Below the pieces are notes generated by a model that did not search any database, was not told the DNA's origin, and worked only from the letters and a program-made list of their open reading frames with translations. 8,724 bases of DNA from Coriobacteriales bacterium (lineage in GTDB: Bacteria > Actinomycetota > Coriobacteriia > Coriobacteriales > UBA8131): contig JAIRXA010000172.1 of assembly GCA_031268525.1 (NCBI GenBank), positions 1 to 8,724 on the forward strand, written 5' to 3'. Shown in pieces: positions 5,359 through 8,724 of the stretch (position 1 is the first letter of the stretch; each line of letters begins with the position of its first letter). Both the position numbers and the translations under genes were made by a program.

Positions 5359-7170
5359 TCAGCTCTCCCAAGGATCGCCAGCATCGGTGGCGCGAATCTG
5401 TGCCCGCTTAATCTTACCACCTATCGTCTTGGGAAGTTCGGTGGCATACTCGACGATGCGAGGGTACTTATAGGGCGCTGTTGTGGCCTTCACATGCTCC
5501 TGTAACTCCCGAGTCAGCGCCTCGCTTGCCTCAAAGTCCCGTGCTAAAACGATGGTTGCCTTCACCACGCTGCCACGCACCTCATCGGGGGCGGCGGTGA
5601 CGGCGCATTCCACAACGGCGGGGTGGGCAATCAGTGCGCTTTCCACCTCAAAGGGACCTATTCGATAGCCGGAACACTTGATGACGTCGTCGTTGCGCCC
5701 GACAAAGGTGTAGTAACCGTCCGGATCGCGCCAGGCAACATCATGCAGATCGTAGTAATCGCCACCGAGGGCTTCTCGCGTCTGGGATTCGTTGCAGTAG
5801 TAGCCCACAAACAAGCCGGGAGGATAGGCCTCCTTCAGGCGCGTGACGCAGATCGAACCTTCTTCGCCATCAACGACAGGCTGACGTGCCTCGTCGAGAA
5901 GTGCGATATTGAGCAGGGGTGAAGGCTTGCCCATCGAACCGGGACGCGGCTCAACCCAGGGAAAGGTTGCCAGCAGCACCGGACCCTCAGACTGCCCAAA
6001 GCCCTCACGGATATACTTGCCCGTAGCGGCCAGCCAACGCTTTGTGACATCGGCATTGAGTGGCTCACCGGCAGTCGTGAAGTTCTCCACGCAACTGAGA
6101 TCAAAAGAGGCGACGTTTTCCTGGAGCATGAAACGGTACATCGTCGGCGGCACGCAGAAGGTGGTGACCCGGTAACGTTCGATGCGTTCGAGCAGCTTGA
6201 GAGGATCAAAACGCACGGTATCAAAGGCAAAGATGGCTGCACCACAAATCCACTGGCCGTATATCTTGCCCCAGCCGAACTTGGCCCAACCGCTGTCGGA
6301 TACCGAGCAATGCAGGTGGTTTTCGCGCACCTGCTGCCAGTAGCGCGCCGTGATGATATGCCCCAGTGGGTGCGTGAAACTATGCTGGCACATCTTGGCG
6401 AATCCTGTGGTGCCTGATGTAAAGTATATGAGCATGATATCATCATTGCCGAGGGAGATGCGCTCGAACTCCTCTGGAGCCGCCTCAACCAGCGTATGCC
6501 ATTCGAGGCGATCGAATGAGGCGCCTGTCGCGGCGGACCCATCTGCGACAGGCTCATCTCCCTCATCGCCCACAGTGCTCGCATCCGCCGCGTCGCCCAC
6601 AGTGCTCACAGCGCTCGCATCCGCCGCGTCGCCCTCATCGCCCACAGTGCTCACATCCGCCATCGGGTCGACCCACACGACCTGCTTCACCGTCGAGCAC
6701 TCGGGCAAAGCCGTCGTCAGTTGCTCCGTCACGTAGGGGTCATCGAGCGCAATGATTCCCTTCGCAGAGGATGCGTTGCAGCGATAGGCGATATCCTTGG
6801 CTGTCAGCTGAGTGGTCGCCGGAATGATGATCACCCCGAGCTTGCAGAGCGCGGTAGCCGTAACCCAATACTCCCAGCGCTGGCGCAGCATCACGAGTAC
6901 GATGTCGCCCTTGGCAAGGCCTCGTTCCCGCAGGGCATTTGCCAAACGATTGGAGAGGCGGGAGATGGCGGAGAAGGTCAGGGTCTTCTCCACGTCATTG
7001 TCATCGCACCAGACCAGCGCACGCTTATCCGGTTCGACACGTGCCCACTCGTCCACGACATCGTAGGCGAAGTTAAAGTGCTCAGGAATGGTGATCGTGA
7101 AGTTCTCAAAGAAGTCCTCGTAGGAAGTGAAGTCGATACGCGGACAGTATTTCTTCAGGATATGATCCAT
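5359..7170 (-). CDS. AMP-forming acyl-CoA synthetase, medium-chain type
   Basis: A 603-residue ANL-superfamily enzyme that should activate a carboxylic acid with ATP to an acyl-adenylate and then to an acyl-CoA. Motifs in order: phosphate loop YFTSGTTGFAKM (249-260), adenine-site region REGFGQSEG (388-396), DLHDVAWRDPDGYYTFVGR (474-492) with Asp477 for ribose binding, hinge region near DDVIKCSGYRIGPFEVE (494-510), and the C-terminal catalytic lysine in PKTIGGKIKR (Lys586). The pattern resembles medium-chain acyl-CoA synthetases; the true acid is unknown. Residues about 172-219 form an acidic low-complexity insert (VGDEGD, AADAS repeats) not expected in the family, encoded by an in-frame minisatellite. 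The ATG has AAGGA six bases upstream and lies 37 bases after the regulator stop, so the two form an operon. Acetyl-CoA synthetase is less likely because the protein is shorter. Confidence 0.9.
   Translation of the reverse strand: MDHILKKYCPRIDFTSYEDFFENFTITIPEHFNFAYDVVDEWARVEPDKRALVWCDDNDVEKTLTFSAISRLSNRLANALRERGLAKGDIVLVMLRQRWEYWVTATALCKLGVIIIPATTQLTAKDIAYRCNASSAKGIIALDDPYVTEQLTTALPECSTVKQVVWVDPMADVSTVGDEGDAADASAVSTVGDAADASTVGDEGDEPVADGSAATGASFDRLEWHTLVEAAPEEFERISLGNDDIMLIYFTSGTTGFAKMCQHSFTHPLGHIITARYWQQVRENHLHCSVSDSGWAKFGWGKIYGQWICGAAIFAFDTVRFDPLKLLERIERYRVTTFCVPPTMYRFMLQENVASFDLSCVENFTTAGEPLNADVTKRWLAATGKYIREGFGQSEGPVLLATFPWVEPRPGSMGKPSPLLNIALLDEARQPVVDGEEGSICVTRLKEAYPPGLFVGYYCNESQTREALGGDYYDLHDVAWRDPDGYYTFVGRNDDVIKCSGYRIGPFEVESALIAHPAVVECAVTAAPDEVRGSVVKATIVLARDFEASEALTRELQEHVKATTAPYKYPRIVEYATELPKTIGGKIKRAQIRATDAGDPWES
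6560..6663. repeat. In-frame minisatellite inside the synthetase gene
   Basis: The block (C/G)TCGCCCACAGTGCTC occurs starting near 6565, 6592 and 6637, and GCATCCGCCGCGTCGCCC occurs at 6581 and 6617. All offsets (27, 45, 36) are multiples of three, so gain or loss of units keeps the frame. The units encode STVGD, EGD and AADAS on the minus strand. The mosaic suggests repeated slippage or unequal exchange. Confidence 0.8.
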
Positions 7171-7207
7171 GCTTATTCCTTATATGACGGCTCGCGACAT
7201 TCGCAAG

Positions 7208-7873
7208 CTATTCTGTGATCATGGTGACAAACTGAGCCGACTCGGTGGACCCACAGCGCTGACCGTGAGGGATGCTGGGATCGAAGTAGACACTGTCGCC
7301 TGCATCCAGCCTGATCTCCCGATCAGCGAAGACCAGAATAATCTGACCTTTGGTCACGTAGTTGAACTCCTGGCCCGCGTGGCTGACGAGTTCGGCTGGT
7401 TCATCGCTTGGATCGAGAGTGACCAGCAGGGGCTGCATGACCTTGTGAGCGTAGTTGTAGGCCAGATCGGCGAAGTGATAGCCGGGAAAACGATCGACGA
7501 CACGGCCCTTGCCAGCGCGCACCACCTGATAGGTGTCCAGATGGCCCGCCCCGCCAGTGAGCAGGTCGCCCATGTCTACCTTGCAGACGTTGGCAATATG
7601 CATCAGCAAGCTTGCCGGAACGTCATATCCTGTCTGTTCGTAACTTTGATAGGTAGCGCGGTCGACCCCCAGCTTGTCCGCGAATTCCTCCTGCGTAAAA
7701 CCACAGGCGTCACGCAGACCAGCGATACGTTGCCCCAACTGAGCGAAAGCCGTCAGCTCTGTGGAGGCAAGCGAGCTGGCCGCCTTTGAGGCTGCTTTTG
7801 GGTGCGCCGCCACAGGTGCCGTCGCGGACGCCGCGTCGCTTAAAGCCGCTGGTATGTTGGGAGTCGTGCCCAT
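7208..7873 (-). CDS. XRE-family regulator with C-terminal cupin domain
   Basis: A 221-residue cytosolic transcription factor. An alanine-rich, low-complexity N-terminus (about 1-40) precedes a helix-turn-helix of the XRE/Cro type (about 46-105, with GFTQEEFADKLGVDRATYQSYE as its core). It ends in a cupin barrel (about 145-220) with HAGQEF and GDSVYFDPSIPHG; His165, Glu169 and His203 are possible metal ligands. Such proteins usually sense a small molecule through the cupin. Lying directly ahead of an acyl-CoA synthetase, this one probably controls that gene in response to its acid or product. Neither in-frame ATG (7891 or 7873) has a ribosome binding site. The 7873 start is preferred because an extended -10 box lies eight bases upstream, implying a leaderless transcript. 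The upstream ATG overlaps that promoter. Confidence 0.87.
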   Translation of the reverse strand: MGTTPNIPAALSDAASATAPVAAHPKAASKAASSLASTELTAFAQLGQRIAGLRDACGFTQEEFADKLGVDRATYQSYEQTGYDVPASLLMHIANVCKVDMGDLLTGGAGHLDTYQVVRAGKGRVVDRFPGYHFADLAYNYAHKVMQPLLVTLDPSDEPAELVSHAGQEFNYVTKGQIILVFADREIRLDAGDSVYFDPSIPHGQRCGSTESAQFVTMITE

Positions 7874-7881
7874 AGCTGCGA

Positions 7882-7890
7882 ATAATAGCA
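7882..7890 (-). promoter_or_regulatory. Extended -10 promoter of the regulator operon
   Basis: On the minus strand TGCTATTAT (7890-7882) matches the extended -10 form TG-N-TATAAT with one change. No clear -35 is present, as is tolerated with an extended -10. The hexamer ends eight bases before the ATG at 7873, so transcription would begin at or next to the start codon. Confidence 0.5.
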
Positions 7891-7999
7891 TAACACGTGC
7901 GGGACCAGCGTCTGGCGGCGATGCCCTGTCGGTCAGGCCTTTCTGCAGGCATCGCGAACGGTGGAGAAGGATACGATTTCAACCATGCAGGTAAGCCCA

Positions 8000-8052
8000 C
8001 AGGTTCCGTAAGGGGCGGGCTCTGACCGCCCCCTCACCTCGTGGTACCTGCA
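8000..8052. repeat. GC-rich palindrome, cluster C
   Basis: GGGGCGG (8012-8018) and CCGCCCC (8026-8032) form a stem around a seven-base loop. The outer flanks CAGGTTCC (8000-8007) and GGTACCTG (8043-8050) pair with one mismatch. CAGGTTCCG followed by AGGGGCGGG is shared with cluster A, so this is a single copy of the same family, in the gap behind the DUF5050 gene. Confidence 0.7.
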
Positions 8053-8063
8053 GGCCTGTCCAA

Positions 8064-8101
8064 GACAGAAGACAAAGGGCAAACGTCCTTTGTCTTCTGT
8101 C
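8064..8101 (-). terminator. Perfect 15-bp hairpin after the DUF5050 gene
   Basis: GACAGAAGACAAAGG (8064-8078) is the exact reverse complement of CCTTTGTCTTCTGTC (8087-8101), with an eight-base loop that can add a C-G and a G-U pair. It begins 15 bases beyond the stop codon at 8117 in the direction of transcription. No T-tract follows on either strand, so it may be a factor-independent terminator of the U-poor kind or an mRNA 3'-end stabiliser. Confidence 0.65.
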
Positions 8102-8116
8102 ACACTCGAAGAGAGT

Positions 8117-8724
8117 CTAATCGCTATAGAAGTGGTCGAAATCTACTCGCTGCTGCTCGGTGCCATCGGTACGGATCTTATAGAGGCTTCCATCATCATA
8201 CCCGTTTGGGTAATACACCCAGTCGCCGACCACGTTGATGCCCCCGCTGAAGTACGCGCTGAAGGCATCGCTCAGTTTTGTACGCTCGGTCCCGTCGGTA
8301 CGGATCTTGTAGAGGCTTGAGCCATCACTCTCGTTTACGTAATACACCCAGCCGTCGACCACGTTGATGCTCCCGATATGATCATCGTTGAGCTTGGTGC
8401 GCTCGGTCCCATCGGTATGGATCCGGTAGAGACTGTAGTCATCACTCCCGTTTACGTAATACACCCAGCCGTCGACTACGTTGATGGAGTCACTCCGGTC
8501 ATCGTTTAGCTTTGTGCGTTCGGTCCCATCGGTACGGATCTTATAGAGGCTCTCGCCATCATCCACGTTTCGGTAATACACCCAGTCGTCGCTTTGGGCG
8601 ACCAGACCGCCGTTTGCGATGTTCCCCACGGTGTTGCCCGCCTCGCCAGTACCATCCGAATGCTCATTGTCGCCACCGAAGAAGACAGCGAGGGCGATTG
8701 CTGCTACCACCAAGACGGCAGCGA
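8117..8724 (-). CDS. Membrane-anchored DUF5050-like repeat protein (5' end missing)
   Basis: The frame is open to the right edge, so the true start lies outside the window. The visible part begins with a hydrophobic segment (AAVLVVAAIALAVFF), probably a signal anchor, followed by a polar, Gly/Asn/Asp-rich linker. The rest is repeats with the pattern INVV.GWVYYVN....LYKIRTDGTERTKLNDD. The LYKIRTDGT-type signature starts at 8548, 8431, 8314 and 8185: spacings of 117, 117 and 129 bases (39, 39 and 43 residues). Such DUF5050-like repeats are expected to build a beta-propeller or similar beta structure, displayed outside the membrane. Function and ligands are unknown. The last repeat ends in the divergent EQQRVDFDHFYSD. 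A TTG at 8713 opens the longest frame within the window, but it lies inside the hydrophobic segment and is unlikely to be the start. Confidence 0.75.
   Translation of the reverse strand, partial: AAVLVVAAIALAVFFGGDNEHSDGTGEAGNTVGNIANGGLVAQSDDWVYYRNVDDGESLYKIRTDGTERTKLNDDRSDSINVVDGWVYYVNGSDDYSLYRIHTDGTERTKLNDDHIGSINVVDGWVYYVNESDGSSLYKIRTDGTERTKLSDAFSAYFSGGINVVGDWVYYPNGYDDGSLYKIRTDGTEQQRVDFDHFYSD

Noticed and set aside
4461..5411. 316-codon plus-strand frame opposite the ABC genes
   Set aside because: It is antisense to the ATPase with all its motifs, and its product has no recognisable features.
7169..7789. 206-codon plus-strand frame opposite the regulator
   Set aside because: It is antisense to the HTH-cupin gene, whose domains are clear, and has no ribosome site.

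Overview
All genes that can be supported in this window lie on the minus strand, so transcription runs from right to left. Several things suggest an anaerobic actinobacterium of the class Coriobacteriia: the moderately GC-rich genes, strong GGAGG-type ribosome binding sites, a cupin-type XRE regulator next to an AMP-binding acyl-CoA synthetase, a CDGSH iron-sulfur protein, and repeated GC-rich palindromes between transcription units. This assignment is an inference from gene content and style. No marker gene proves it.

Layout from the right edge, in the direction of transcription. (1) 8117-8724 is the 3' part of a gene for a membrane-anchored protein with DUF5050-like repeats. It is followed by a perfect 15-bp hairpin (8064-8101) and a GC-rich palindrome. 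(2) 7873 down to 3722 looks like one regulatory and metabolic unit. It starts with an XRE-cupin regulator, probably on a leaderless transcript, then an acyl-CoA synthetase carrying an in-frame minisatellite insertion. After an 85-bp gap come an ABC ATPase and its overlapping membrane partner. (3) A palindrome and 34-bp tandem-repeat cluster (3586-3710) separates this from a two-gene operon (3513-1312). That operon encodes a double-CDGSH iron-sulfur protein and an IMP dehydrogenase that closely resembles the Tritrichomonas foetus enzyme. (4) A second repeat cluster (1082-1310) precedes a DinJ/YafQ-type toxin-antitoxin operon (992-424). (5) At the left edge is the 5' end of an unrecognised gene with a consensus -10 box, a strong ribosome binding site and a GTG start.

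How the parts may work together. The XRE-cupin protein probably senses a small carboxylate or acyl ligand and controls the synthetase that activates such acids. The ABC pair may be co-transcribed. The IMP dehydrogenase makes XMP for guanine nucleotide synthesis, and the CDGSH protein is translationally linked to it. The toxin-antitoxin pair is a stand-alone, self-regulating accessory module with all its catalytic residues intact. A shared family of palindromic repeats sits in the intergenic gap after each of the three complete transcription-unit ends on the right and centre of the window.

The most notable points are the trichomonad-type IMP dehydrogenase with residues linked to mycophenolate tolerance, its coupling to an iron-sulfur protein, the repeat family at operon boundaries, and the minisatellite inside the synthetase. 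I see no convincing new defence system, no CRISPR array, no insertion sequence and no RNA gene.
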